Assembly (NCBI RefSeq): GCF_019720915.1
Contig: NZ_JAHKSI010000001.1
Coordinates: 868,001-932,000 of the forward strand
Length of the DNA: 64,000 bases
Direction: 5' to 3'
DNA from: Alkalihalobacillus sp. TS-13
GTDB taxonomy: Bacteria > Bacillota > Bacilli > Bacillales > Fictibacillaceae
Shown here in pieces: positions 46,947-55,701 of this stretch. The position numbers and the translations under genes are program-made. The notes beneath the pieces are model-generated. The model was not told where the DNA came from. It made no database searches and was given only the letters and a program-made list of their open reading frames with translations. The stretch's first letter is position 1. Each line of letters starts with the position of its first letter.

Positions 46947-47960
46947 ATGGAGAGCAATAGAAAGATCCGCTTAACCTCAGCAGAATTATCCCAACTTTGG
47001 ACAGCTTATATGAATGACACATTTTCAGTCTGTGTTTTGAAGTATTTCCTGAATCACGTGGAAGATATTGAGATTCGTCCTATTCTGCAATATGCACTTC
47101 AAATGGCAGAAACACACGTTGAAAGATTAGAGACGTACTTTAATGGAGAAGGTTACCCGATACCGTATGGATTTAAAGTGGAGGAGGATGTGGATATCAA
47201 CGCACCACGTCTATACGAAGATTCTTATTATTTGGTGTTCCTCAATCATATGGGGAAGATCGGCTTGAATGCATATAGTATGAGTACTGCACTTTCAGAT
47301 CGCTCAGATATATACGAGTATTTTTCTAACTGTCTTCAAGAATCGGTCGAGTTAAGAAATCAGACAAGGGAAACATTGTTATCCAAGGGCTTATATATAC
47401 GTTCCCCTTATATTCCGACACCAGACACATATGAGTTTGTGACAAAGCAAAGCTTTCTTACAGGCTACTTTGGAAACCGTAGACCACTAACCTCTCTTGA
47501 AATCGCCAATCTTTACGAAAATATACAAAGGAATGCACTGGGATTAGCGACGATGATGGCTTATAGTCAGGTTGCTCAACAGAAAGATGTCGGTAAATTT
47601 TTTGCAAGAGGCAAGGAAATTGCCAAAAAACATGTTGAAATTTTCAGTTCGGTGATGAGAGAGGATGATCTGCCGATACCTATGACGTGGGATACGGATG
47701 TTACTGAATCCACTACCTTTACGTTTTCGGACAAATTGATGATGTTCCAGACCACGTCATTGACTGCATTAAGTATCGGTTACTATGGTACGAGTGTATC
47801 CACCAGTCCTAGACGTGATCTTGGCGTAATGTATGGAAGGTTGATCGGTGAAGTTGGTAAGTTTTCAGAAGACGGAGCAAATATCATGATTGATAATCGA
47901 TGGCTGGAACAACCACCTATGGCGAGTAACAGGGAAGAACTTAAGAATCACCGTGATTGA
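46947..47960 (+). CDS. DUF3231 family protein
   Basis: A 337-residue protein with two related helical halves (about 10-165 and 175-325), each starting with a LTSAELSQLW- or LTSLEIANLYENIQ-like segment. I recognise it as DUF3231, often multicopy in spore formers, with ferritin-like helical bundles predicted and no known function. The ATG at 46947 follows ACGGAGGAA. Its 3' end overlaps the convergent CBO0543-type gene by 20 bp. It begins the accessory block between ymcA and cotE. Confidence 0.75.
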   Translation: MESNRKIRLTSAELSQLWTAYMNDTFSVCVLKYFLNHVEDIEIRPILQYALQMAETHVERLETYFNGEGYPIPYGFKVEEDVDINAPRLYEDSYYLVFLNHMGKIGLNAYSMSTALSDRSDIYEYFSNCLQESVELRNQTRETLLSKGLYIRSPYIPTPDTYEFVTKQSFLTGYFGNRRPLTSLEIANLYENIQRNALGLATMMAYSQVAQQKDVGKFFARGKEIAKKHVEIFSSVMREDDLPIPMTWDTDVTESTTFTFSDKLMMFQTTSLTALSIGYYGTSVSTSPRRDLGVMYGRLIGEVGKFSEDGANIMIDNRWLEQPPMASNREELKNHRD

Positions 47961-48411
47961 GGTGGTTGATCTGTTCAATTGTAAATTTTATTACAATGGC
48001 GATCAAAATATAGATTACAAAGGAATAGAAATGTCTCCATTTCAGCTGTTCGTAAATGTCAAGGTAAACGAAGAATGGTTCAATGATGAATGCTCCTATA
48101 GCAGATAATACGATTGCAGCCAGGATGTACCTTCTCCATGAGCCGAAAAATTGATATGTAAGCATATACCCGACCGGCAGGACTGAATAATCCATTGGAA
48201 TTAAATGGGGAATGATCTGAACTAATTTTGAATTGTAAATCCACCATTGATTATGAATCCCAGTCGTATCCAAAAGTACAACGATTGTAGATAATAGAAG
48301 CCCGAAGGTCAATATTTCCATAAGGCGATTTCGATCTACTGTTTTCCACCAAATGATCCATGGTACGATTAAAAGCATTGTAAAAAATAAATATAGTATT
48401 ATCAAATCCAT
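47941..48411 (-). CDS. CBO0543-type multi-pass membrane protein (last gene of ger-linked operon)
   Basis: A 156-residue integral membrane protein with about five hydrophobic segments. WWIYNSKLVQIIPHLIPMDY, the PVGYMLTYQFF stretch and AFIIEPFFVYLDIYEQLKW fit the CBO0543 family. Start ATG 48411 follows CCGAGGA; the longer frame to 48576 lies inside the upstream gene. It overlaps the preceding CBO0543-type gene by 10 bp. The function is unknown; location suggests a spore-membrane role. Confidence 0.72.
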   Translation of the reverse strand: MDLIILYLFFTMLLIVPWIIWWKTVDRNRLMEILTFGLLLSTIVVLLDTTGIHNQWWIYNSKLVQIIPHLIPMDYSVLPVGYMLTYQFFGSWRRYILAAIVLSAIGAFIIEPFFVYLDIYEQLKWRHFYSFVIYILIAIVIKFTIEQINHLNHGDS

Positions 48412-48929
48412 ATACTCAGTCCTCGGCTTGTCAATTTTATCGGAACATTGAAATACATCAGTAATACTGCGATGATGACCAGCGAAACTAAATAAGCAAC
48501 AAGGGGCTTCAGATAATGGAGTCTCAACATTGGAAACATGACACACACAAACAATAATGAGTAAAGTAGATTCCATTTATTGAAATAAGTGATTTTATTG
48601 AATAGATTAGCCAGGAATTCAAAGCCGATATAAATACCGATCCATTTCAAGTTGTATAAGACCTTTTTTGAAAGACCGACAGGATACTCGGTCAAATATA
48701 ACAAAACAGTTGCAGGGTATATGATGAAGAAGTAAAGAGATTCAGTCACAGCGTAAGGAATCCGGAAGTCCGGAACGATACGCCAAAGAAGATGGCCAGA
48801 ACAATAGAAGAAATAGAGAAGACTCATACTGGTCATATAAAGCATTGTTGCATGGTATTTCCTCCAATTCCTCCAATCGCCCCATTTCCAGGCTGTATAT
48901 ACTGCTAAAACCGTCAGTGAAAGGTGCAT
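48402..48929 (-). CDS. CBO0543-type multi-pass membrane protein
   Basis: A 175-residue integral membrane protein with several hydrophobic helices and the family-typical WKWGDWRNWRKYHATMLYM near the N-terminus and YFFIIYPATVLLYLTEYP centrally. The start ATG 48929 is 9 nt after AAAAGGA; an ATG at 48938 is also possible. It follows the GerC-like gene by 38 bp on the same strand, so it is probably part of that operon. The function is unknown. Confidence 0.72.
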   Translation of the reverse strand: MHLSLTVLAVYTAWKWGDWRNWRKYHATMLYMTSMSLLYFFYCSGHLLWRIVPDFRIPYAVTESLYFFIIYPATVLLYLTEYPVGLSKKVLYNLKWIGIYIGFEFLANLFNKITYFNKWNLLYSLLFVCVMFPMLRLHYLKPLVAYLVSLVIIAVLLMYFNVPIKLTSRGLSIWI

Positions 48930-48967
48930 GTTTTTCATTCCTTTTCCATTCTGATAATCAAAAACCG

Positions 48968-50053
48968 TTACGATGAAATCCCTGTTTCCATAATTTCGAC
49001 ATTGACTTTTACGTCGATTTGCGCAGTTGGATATTTTTCCTTCCATATTTTATGATCGAATTTTCGCTCACGACTTTTCATAACATTCCCCAGTCCTAAC
49101 GGGTCAATGTTTTTTTCTTGGAATTCTTCTAACATACTTAAGCAATTCTTTTCCAGATTTGAAGCGAATTTCTTTTCCAACTTGGTAATTAATTCAGGGT
49201 CTTTAGGAAGTTTGAAGCGGGTGACTTCATTCAAAATTCCATTCAGATTGACTTCGATTTGGAATTTCGGGTTATCAATTCCTTCAATAACATGGTATTT
49301 CACTTCCGAACCGATATTTTCGATGATATAATCATATCCTTTATACTCTACTTTACGATTCCCGTATTTGAAGTCCTCCTTCATGATTTTAAAGAGGAAA
49401 CTATCGCTGAATGGGACTGAGTGGACGTATGTCCCTTTTTTAAAAAAAGCGATCCCATCAAGTTCGACATGCTCCCCGCTTGCATTCAGTAAAGGTGAAA
49501 AGCCATCCATCCCCGTCGTGCTGTAGGCATAGGCAAACTCATGAAGATTTGTTGTGGGGAAATTTTCCTTTATATTATTGTCTAAAATACCAGCTAAATA
49601 CCTGGAAGTCCGTTCGTTCTGTGAGTATTCCTTTTCGATCAGCTCCTTTGTAGATCCCTTTACTACACCTAGATAAACGTCCCTGCCGATGCTTGCATCC
49701 CTGATCAGATTATCGAGAAGAAATGATATATCATTTCTTGCAAGTTCCTCATTGTAAAGGTTGACAGTGGTTTTACCATGGATCAGTGGTCTGGAGGATT
49801 TTCCCTGCAACTTTCCATGAATCTCTTTTAATGTTTCGCCAGCAGCGCTAAAGTATTTTTCACTGATCGTCGCACCTGTTTCAACTCTGCTGAACTGTGG
49901 TATGGATATCGTTCCTTCGATCTGTTCATCATCAATGTAGTCATAACCTTCTACTTGGATGATAGCCACATCTTCAATACTATAAATTTCGCAACTCGTG
50001 AGTACAGTTAAGGAAAGGAAAAGAAGTAACGGCTTAATGATTTTATTGGACAT
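48968..50053 (-). CDS. Ger(x)C family spore germination lipoprotein
   Basis: C subunit of a GerA-type germinant receptor in the spore inner membrane. The signal peptide ends with LTSC (Cys about 21), so it is lipidated. The mature part has the Ger(x)C layout with EIYSIEDVAIIQVEGYDYID near the start and a long C-terminal domain. It has 361 residues, slightly shorter than usual. Its start overlaps the end of the B-subunit gene by 11 bp. Confidence 0.88.
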   Translation of the reverse strand: MSNKIIKPLLLFLSLTVLTSCEIYSIEDVAIIQVEGYDYIDDEQIEGTISIPQFSRVETGATISEKYFSAAGETLKEIHGKLQGKSSRPLIHGKTTVNLYNEELARNDISFLLDNLIRDASIGRDVYLGVVKGSTKELIEKEYSQNERTSRYLAGILDNNIKENFPTTNLHEFAYAYSTTGMDGFSPLLNASGEHVELDGIAFFKKGTYVHSVPFSDSFLFKIMKEDFKYGNRKVEYKGYDYIIENIGSEVKYHVIEGIDNPKFQIEVNLNGILNEVTRFKLPKDPELITKLEKKFASNLEKNCLSMLEEFQEKNIDPLGLGNVMKSRERKFDHKIWKEKYPTAQIDVKVNVEIMETGISS

Positions 50054-51158
50054 GACGTTTCCTCACTTTATTTGCAACTTTTTGAAATAGAAACAATATT
50101 GGAATGTAAGTCAATATAAAGAATCCGACCTTACCTGTCCAATCATTCAATAAATCAATGGATTCCCTGTCTTTCAATAAACCGCATGCTATGAATAAAA
50201 TGAAGAAATAGATGATGAGGATCCAGCGCTGTTTGAAATTCATAACACGTCTTGGAACTCTGCTGGCAGCCCATAAGGCCAAACAGATATTCGGTAAAGT
50301 GACATAAACCCACATCGCCAATCCTATATATTCAAATCGCTCTACAAAAGGTAATTCTACGATTTTCCACAACGAAATCGTCGGCCAAATGATTCCCTGG
50401 AGCCCTTCTAGACTGTAATAGACGAATGAGACGATTGCTGTCACAAGGTATATAAGAGTGGTGAAAAACACCCCGTGATGTGCCCATTTTTTTGATGCAT
50501 GCGGCTTTTTGATGAAGGGATAATAGATCAGCAATAGTTCAATTCCAAGAAAACTTAGGGTAACCGTCTTTGTGGAAGCTAACAATTCCGGGATTGAATG
50601 ATTAACGATCGGAAAGAGATTTTCCATATGCGCGTATTGCAATGGAAAGATGTACAATAATAGAATCGGTAACCCTAAAATGACACTGAACAGACACATA
50701 CCGGTTACAACACGGAATCCGCCTGCTGCAAAATAATAGGCTAATGAAAGGAAAACGAATGCAAATACCCACACATTCAATCGAGGAAAAACCCAAACTT
50801 GAATGACTTCGATGAACGTTCTCACAACAGTTAGACTCAGTAAAAGGAAGTAAAAGCTGAATATGATGCTCAAAAAGCCTCCTAGATACCTACCATAAAT
50901 ATCATTGTGCACAGATACGATATCACCATCACTATCTTCGAGAATTTTGTAAATCATCCATAACAAAATATGCATCACTAATCCGCCTACCAATATCGAG
51001 ATCCATGCATCGTATCCTGCATCTTTGGCTATATAACGTTGAAAACCAAGTATCCCTACACCGATCTGCATCGCATGGATAAGGAAAAAGACCAGGGTAG
51101 GAGATACCATTACATTTTCAGGTATGGATCGTGTTCCAGATTGATTAGCTTTAGTCAT
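50043..51158 (-). CDS. Spore germination protein, GerB family permease
   Basis: A 371-residue multi-pass protein of the amino-acid/polyamine/organocation-like GerB family, the B subunit thought to bind germinant. It has about ten hydrophobic segments starting SPTLVFFLIHAMQIGVGILG. ATG 51158 overlaps the end of the A-subunit gene (ATGACTAA), so translation is coupled. The longer frame to 51269 would lie in the A-subunit gene. Confidence 0.88.
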   Translation of the reverse strand: MTKANQSGTRSIPENVMVSPTLVFFLIHAMQIGVGILGFQRYIAKDAGYDAWISILVGGLVMHILLWMIYKILEDSDGDIVSVHNDIYGRYLGGFLSIIFSFYFLLLSLTVVRTFIEVIQVWVFPRLNVWVFAFVFLSLAYYFAAGGFRVVTGMCLFSVILGLPILLLYIFPLQYAHMENLFPIVNHSIPELLASTKTVTLSFLGIELLLIYYPFIKKPHASKKWAHHGVFFTTLIYLVTAIVSFVYYSLEGLQGIIWPTISLWKIVELPFVERFEYIGLAMWVYVTLPNICLALWAASRVPRRVMNFKQRWILIIYFFILFIACGLLKDRESIDLLNDWTGKVGFFILTYIPILFLFQKVANKVRKRHVQ

Positions 51159-52656
51159 CGATATCTCTCTTTTCATTTGACCGATGGACATTGAAACGTG
51201 TTGAATCATCCGGGCGTGTTTGTAACGGTCTCTTAGATTGTTTGTTGAATGGCAGACGGATGAAAGCATCCTTCAGATCCCGGAATCGCAGAGGGTATAA
51301 TGGTGCAAAAAAAGGTCGTCCGATCGATTTTAGTCTGATCAAGTGTCCGATAAAAAAGGCCATAGATATGGATATTCCGATCAATCCCCAGAATTGTGCA
51401 CCAAGTAAAAAGGGGAATCGGATTAGACGGATGGTATTACCGATTTGGTAAACAGGGGTCGTAAATGATGCAAGTGCTGCAAGTGCTGTGATGATCAGCA
51501 GGACATTACTTGTCAGGCCAGCTTCAACTGCTGCTGTTCCAATTACGATACCTCCAACGATACCAATGGTTTGTCCAACCTTGGCAGGAAGCCTTGCTCC
51601 TGCTTCTCGAAGTAATTCGATGGTCAATTCCAAAACAACGACTTCAAGTATTGGCGGTAACGGAATATCCGCTCTCGAAGAAATGATGGTTGCCATCATA
51701 TCCTCTGGTACCATTTCATGATGATGTGTTAACACCGCTACATATAAAGAAGTACTCAGAACGGAAAAAATGACAGCAAATAACCTGATCAACCGAAATG
51801 CAGACGCCAGATGCCAGGGTAAAAAATAATCATCCGAGGCAGAAAAAAATTCAACGATAGTCGTCGGACATGTCAAAGCATGCGGAGAACCATCAACGAC
51901 AATAGCAACTTTACCTTCTACTAATACCTCCGCTACACGATCTGGTCTTTCCGTATCTAAATACTGTGGAAAGGGGGAGTTCGAATTATCAGCAATCATC
52001 TGTGCAATGAAAGAACTGTCGATGATCTGATCGTATTCTATCGCATTCAAACGTTGAATGACGGTATTCAGGTTTTCTTCATTTACTATCCCTTCAATCG
52101 AAATGACAGCGACCCTGGTTTTCGTGAGTTTCCCGATCACTAACTCATGGACCGTCAATTGCGGTAGTGTAAGACGCTTCCTAAGTAGATTAATATTGGT
52201 ATCGAGTGACTCGACGAACGCTTCCTTAGGACCAACGACACTGAATTCAACTTCTGGAATACTGACTTTCCTTGTTTCTACGGTAATCGCCGGTATCAAT
52301 AGTGCCTCTTTATCCGATTCCTCCATCTGAATCATGATATAACCTTGCATCATTCTTTTCCGGATCTCTTCTAATTCATCTGTTATCTTGATGTTATCAA
52401 CAGGTATTCCATGTTTAATATCTTCTAAATCTTTTAAATGGTGAGACTTGAGAGCTGGTAAAATCGATTGATGAAGGAATTTAGGTTCGATCATCGTTTT
52501 TATGTAAGAGATTACACATTTTGTAGGACTCGTAAGATGGTCGGTTGTAAAATCCTTCGAGCGATTGAGGGTTTCGATCAATGCATCAATGGAATCGTTT
52601 TTTTGGACTTGTTGGTCTTTTGGAAATTGCTTTTTATTGCGCTTCCATTTCCACAT
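51151..52656 (-). CDS. Spore germination protein, GerA family
   Basis: A 501-residue A subunit of a GerA-type germinant receptor. The soluble N-terminal part (to about 245) is followed by membrane helices; VEGKVAIVVDGSPHALTCPT and PLPPILEVVVLELTIELLRE are typical. Start ATG 52656 follows GGGGGGATAAGAG. It heads the operon gerA-gerB-gerC-CBO0543-CBO0543. I could not assign it to the GerA, GerB or GerK subgroup, so no symbol is given. A forespore sigma-G promoter is expected but not seen clearly. Confidence 0.9.
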   Translation of the reverse strand: MWKWKRNKKQFPKDQQVQKNDSIDALIETLNRSKDFTTDHLTSPTKCVISYIKTMIEPKFLHQSILPALKSHHLKDLEDIKHGIPVDNIKITDELEEIRKRMMQGYIMIQMEESDKEALLIPAITVETRKVSIPEVEFSVVGPKEAFVESLDTNINLLRKRLTLPQLTVHELVIGKLTKTRVAVISIEGIVNEENLNTVIQRLNAIEYDQIIDSSFIAQMIADNSNSPFPQYLDTERPDRVAEVLVEGKVAIVVDGSPHALTCPTTIVEFFSASDDYFLPWHLASAFRLIRLFAVIFSVLSTSLYVAVLTHHHEMVPEDMMATIISSRADIPLPPILEVVVLELTIELLREAGARLPAKVGQTIGIVGGIVIGTAAVEAGLTSNVLLIITALAALASFTTPVYQIGNTIRLIRFPFLLGAQFWGLIGISISMAFFIGHLIRLKSIGRPFFAPLYPLRFRDLKDAFIRLPFNKQSKRPLQTRPDDSTRFNVHRSNEKRDIDD

Positions 52657-52772
52657 CTCTTATCCCCCCATATTCAACTTCAAAATGGATTGAGCTCTTA
52701 TCATTTTTTACAGCAGGGTTATTATTTATACTGTTATAGGAGAAGATAGGGGAAGAGAAAGGGGGAAAATCG

Positions 52773-52982
52773 ATGTTTTTCGGTTATGTGATTCCATTGT
52801 TACTGCTCTTGCTATTTTTTCTCTCAGCTTATTTCCTTTTAAGTGGACTATCAAAAATCATCCTGATCGCTTACCTCATCTACTTGATCATTCTTCCTTT
52901 TCTTCTTTTATATCTCCAGGAAGTCAAAGAATATCGGAAAGATAAAAATAAAGTATTGAATGAAGAAGAGAGCGGCGCATGA
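52773..52982 (+). CDS. Small two-helix membrane protein, germinant-receptor D-subunit-like
   Basis: A 69-residue protein consisting of two hydrophobic segments (residues 3-25 and 29-50) and a charged tail. A very good GGGGGAAAATCG ribosome site precedes ATG 52773. It is divergent from the ger A-subunit gene, 116 bp away. Small two-helix 'D' proteins encoded beside germinant receptor operons in Bacillus modulate germination, and this one fits by size and place. The identification is inference. Confidence 0.6.
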   Translation: MFFGYVIPLLLLLLFFLSAYFLLSGLSKIILIAYLIYLIILPFLLLYLQEVKEYRKDKNKVLNEEESGA

Positions 52983-53003
52983 AGATGCACCGCTCTCTTC
53001 TTC
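52962..53003. terminator. Perfect hairpin between the D-like gene and ectD
   Basis: GAAGAAGAGAGCGG and CCGCTCTCTTCTTC form a strong stem that includes the last codons of the small membrane protein. No long T run follows on either strand, so termination strength is uncertain. It lies between two convergent genes. Confidence 0.55.
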
Positions 53004-53052
53004 TGTATAAAATTGTCCTTTAGCTCTTTCAGTGCCAAAGTGGTTAAACTTC

Positions 53053-53943
53053 CTATATCTTGATTTCTTCTTCTTCCCGGTTTGCAATGAAACCCGGTCT
53101 TGCTTTTCCACCAGAGAACGGCTCTACAAGACGATTGTTTACACTGTTATAGACGAGGAAGAGGTTATTCCGATCGTAAGGCGTGATATTGCTGTTCGAA
53201 CCGTGCATCGTATTCGATTCGAAAATGATCACAGAGCCTGCTTTACCAGTTGGAACCTCGATTCCACCACCATCGACAAGCCATTTCATATGGTCATGAT
53301 CAGGTACACCTAATTCCTGACGTTTCAAAGATTGTTTGAAATTGTCTTCAGGCGTTTCACCTGCACAAGAAATATAATATTGGTGCGAGCCCGGCACGAG
53401 CATGAGTGGACCGTTGAAGGTGTAGTTATCAGATAAAGCAATGGATACACTTAAAGCCCGCATACGGGGCATCCCGTCTTCAACATGCCATGTCTCGAAA
53501 TCAGAATGCCAATAGAATTCTTTCCCAGTGAATCCAGGTTTATAATTGATCCGAGACTGATGGATGTATACGTCATCACCGAGCAAATGGTTGATGATTT
53601 TGATCAACTCAGTGTTCCTTGTCAATTTCTCAAGGTATGAATTACTTTTATGAAAATCAAATATGGATCGGATCTCATCACTTTCTGGCTCTCTGATGAT
53701 TTTAGGGGAATCGGTCATCCGATTCTCATCACATAACCCGAAAATCTCATCCTGTAATTTTCCGACTTCTTCCTTAGAAAAAAAATTCTCGAGCATGATG
53801 AATCCATTTTCTTCGTAATATGATAGTTGTTCATCGGTCAATGGGCAGCTTCTCCTAGTCTTTTCATCTCCATGTATGACCGGATCTTTTCTCTGGAGGA
53901 CTTCGAATTGGTCATTGTTTCGAGATGGATACAAATCTTGCAT
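53053..53943 (-). CDS. ectD: Ectoine hydroxylase
   Basis: This Fe(II)/2-oxoglutarate dioxygenase turns ectoine into 5-hydroxyectoine, a compatible solute. The signature [20 protein letters not shown] is diagnostic. From ATG 53943 the iron ligands are His146 and Asp148 in HSD, plus the distal His in MHGSNSN (about 247). It has 296 residues, normal for EctD. AAGGAG lies 9 nt before the ATG. No ectABC genes are nearby, so ectoine must be made from another locus or imported. Confidence 0.93.
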   Translation of the reverse strand: MQDLYPSRNNDQFEVLQRKDPVIHGDEKTRRSCPLTDEQLSYYEENGFIMLENFFSKEEVGKLQDEIFGLCDENRMTDSPKIIREPESDEIRSIFDFHKSNSYLEKLTRNTELIKIINHLLGDDVYIHQSRINYKPGFTGKEFYWHSDFETWHVEDGMPRMRALSVSIALSDNYTFNGPLMLVPGSHQYYISCAGETPEDNFKQSLKRQELGVPDHDHMKWLVDGGGIEVPTGKAGSVIIFESNTMHGSNSNITPYDRNNLFLVYNSVNNRLVEPFSGGKARPGFIANREEEEIKI

Positions 53944-54544
53944 ACTAAACACTCCTTCGATTAGCTATGGTCATTTTCGTAGTTGTTGTACCCTCTTGTA
54001 TTGTCATTAAACGTGTTTATTCTTAAAAATTTGGAACCCACTTTTATAATTTCACATACCGTACTGAACGGAGTTTAGTATTTAGTTTGTTTTTAAATCG
54101 AAAGCTGTTTTCTAAAAGATAACGTTTTGTATTGATAAAGATGTGTATGGAAACCTATGAGGGGAACAGCGAGCCAGGCGAGATCCCGTGGCAATTTAAG
54201 GGTCTTTGAGTATAATAATGACCTTCGACTAAATACCACCACCTGCGGCCTGCGGTTACTTGGAGCAAAACGACAAGGATGGAATTAAAAGTTAGTGTGC
54301 TTGTGGAGATAGTCGAATCCAGCATGTACAAGTGAAGTAGCTTGCGGACGTCCTCGGAAAAAGAGTGGATTCTGCAAGACAAGAATAATCAAGTAAAAAA
54401 TAAAAAAAATGAACAATAATTTCGTAAGAATCTCATAGACTGAACTAACGGGACATTATGAACGAGTTTATAAAATTTTTAGCACACTAGTCATTCGCCC
54501 TGCATAGGATGAATTGAAGATTGGAAGAGGAGGGATTGAGTTAC
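53944..54544 (+). other. Intergenic region ectD-cotE with a mosaic repeat
   Basis: 54155-54376 is a diverged mosaic repeat, from GGGGAACAGCGAGCCAGGCG to CGTCCTCGGAAAAAGAGTGG. It includes TCGACTAAATACCACCAC, the inverse of about 4950-4967. The remainder is AT-rich and without genes. CATAGGAT at 54503-54510 weakly resembles a sigma-E -10, but no matching -35 was found. Confidence 0.6.
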
Positions 54545-55111
54545 ATGGCCAATAACGATTTCAGTTACAGAGAAATTATAACTAAAGCGGTTTGCGGCAA
54601 GGGGAGAAAGTTCTCACAGGCCACCCACACGGTTACACCTGCTCATAAACCATCCAGCATTCTCGGTTGCTGGATCATCAACCACAATTATAAGGCGATA
54701 GAGAACGGAGATGCAGTTGATGTAGAAGGCAGCTATGATATCAATGTATGGTACTCCTACAATAACAATACAAAAACAGAGGTCGTAACTGAGACAATCA
54801 AGTATAAAGATTGCTGCAACCTTTCAAAGAGAGATGAAAATTCATTAGGAGCACATACGCAAGTGAATGCCAGAGCAATACAGGAGCCTAATACATTAGA
54901 AGCAACAATTTCTCCTAATGGCAATAAAATACTTGTTCAAGTGGAGAGGGAATTCATTGCAGAAGTGATCGGAGAAACGAAAGTCTGGGTCCATGTAAAC
55001 CAGGAGGGTGTTGAAGAAGATTTAGAAGACGATTCTTGGGAAGACGAAGTGGACGGAGAAGAATTCGAGGATCTAGATCCGAATTTCCTTCTAGGTGACT
55101 TAGAAGAGTAA
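54545..55111 (+). CDS. cotE: Spore coat morphogenetic protein CotE
   Basis: CotE directs assembly of the outer spore coat. The 188-residue protein contains [35 protein letters not shown] and [20 protein letters not shown], all conserved. It ends in a very acidic tail followed by [16 protein letters not shown] 54545 lies about 8 nt after GGAGGGA; a longer frame from 54521 overlaps that ribosome site. It keeps its place upstream of mutS, but the accessory block separates it from ymcA. Confidence 0.95.
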   Translation: MANNDFSYREIITKAVCGKGRKFSQATHTVTPAHKPSSILGCWIINHNYKAIENGDAVDVEGSYDINVWYSYNNNTKTEVVTETIKYKDCCNLSKRDENSLGAHTQVNARAIQEPNTLEATISPNGNKILVQVEREFIAEVIGETKVWVHVNQEGVEEDLEDDSWEDEVDGEEFEDLDPNFLLGDLEE

Positions 55112-55116
55112 GTGCA

Positions 55117-55150
55117 CAAGGAAGAAGAAAACTTCTTCCTTGTTTTTTGT
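55117..55150 (+). terminator. Terminator after cotE
   Basis: CAAGGAAGAAG / CTTCTTCCTTG with loop AAAA, followed by TTTTTT. Confidence 0.88.
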
Positions 55151-55154
55151 TTGT

Positions 55155-55660
55155 TTTAGAAAAGCGAGACCCCGCAGCGAGGAGCGCCTGAAGATGGGAA
55201 TTCGTTGGTATTTATCCCTGGAAGATCATTTCTCTATTTATTGAACATTATTTTCGTTTTATGTACATTTCCCAATATTTATTGAACATTTCCCATGATA
55301 TATATGTACATGTTTTGGATTTTATCAACATTTGACGTTTTTCGACAATATCACGATTGTGCTCAAAGCCCTTCGTTTTCGAGAAATCTTCACTTTTAAC
55401 TCATTTAAGGGTTGAACAGGTTGGTGATCAAGATCAATACAAATAAGAAAAATCCGACGAGACCATACTCTGGCCACAAAAACAATCTTGATGCACTCTT
55501 TTTAGCGCCGTAATAAGAAGTTTCCTAGAATCACGCTGTTATTACATTTTCATCCGTACAAATAAACAACCACGCCAAACTGTGTTTTGTACTGTTCCGC
55601 TTCAAAGAATTTTAATCATAAGATTTGATTTCATCAAACGAATCAAAACGTCGAATTATG
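55155..55660 (+). other. Intergenic region cotE-mutS
   Basis: A repeat fragment AAAGCGAGACCCCGCAGCGA is at 55160-55179. A 15-bp direct repeat TATTTATTGAACATT lies at 55235-55249 and 55276-55290, and ACATTTCCCA occurs twice (55265-55274, 55286-55295). On the minus strand near 55400-55510 a short hydrophobic stretch can be read, but it has no start or ribosome site. No gene was accepted. Confidence 0.5.
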
Positions 55661-55667
55661 CTATAAT
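55659..55667 (+). promoter_or_regulatory. Extended -10 promoter of mutS
   Basis: TGCTATAAT is a perfect extended -10 (TGnTATAAT), 35 bp before the mutS start. No good -35 is present at the standard spacing. Confidence 0.6.
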
Positions 55668-55701
55668 GGGGTGTAGAAAATAAGTAAGACGGAGGGCTAA
55701 A

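Noticed and set aside
53032-53313. Plus-strand 93-codon frame
   Set aside because: Antisense shadow of ectD, whose motifs are unmistakable on the other strand.
55400-55510. Minus-strand hydrophobic stretch resembling a small sporulation membrane peptide
   Set aside because: The frame is preceded by a stop and has no ATG/GTG or ribosome site; at most a remnant.
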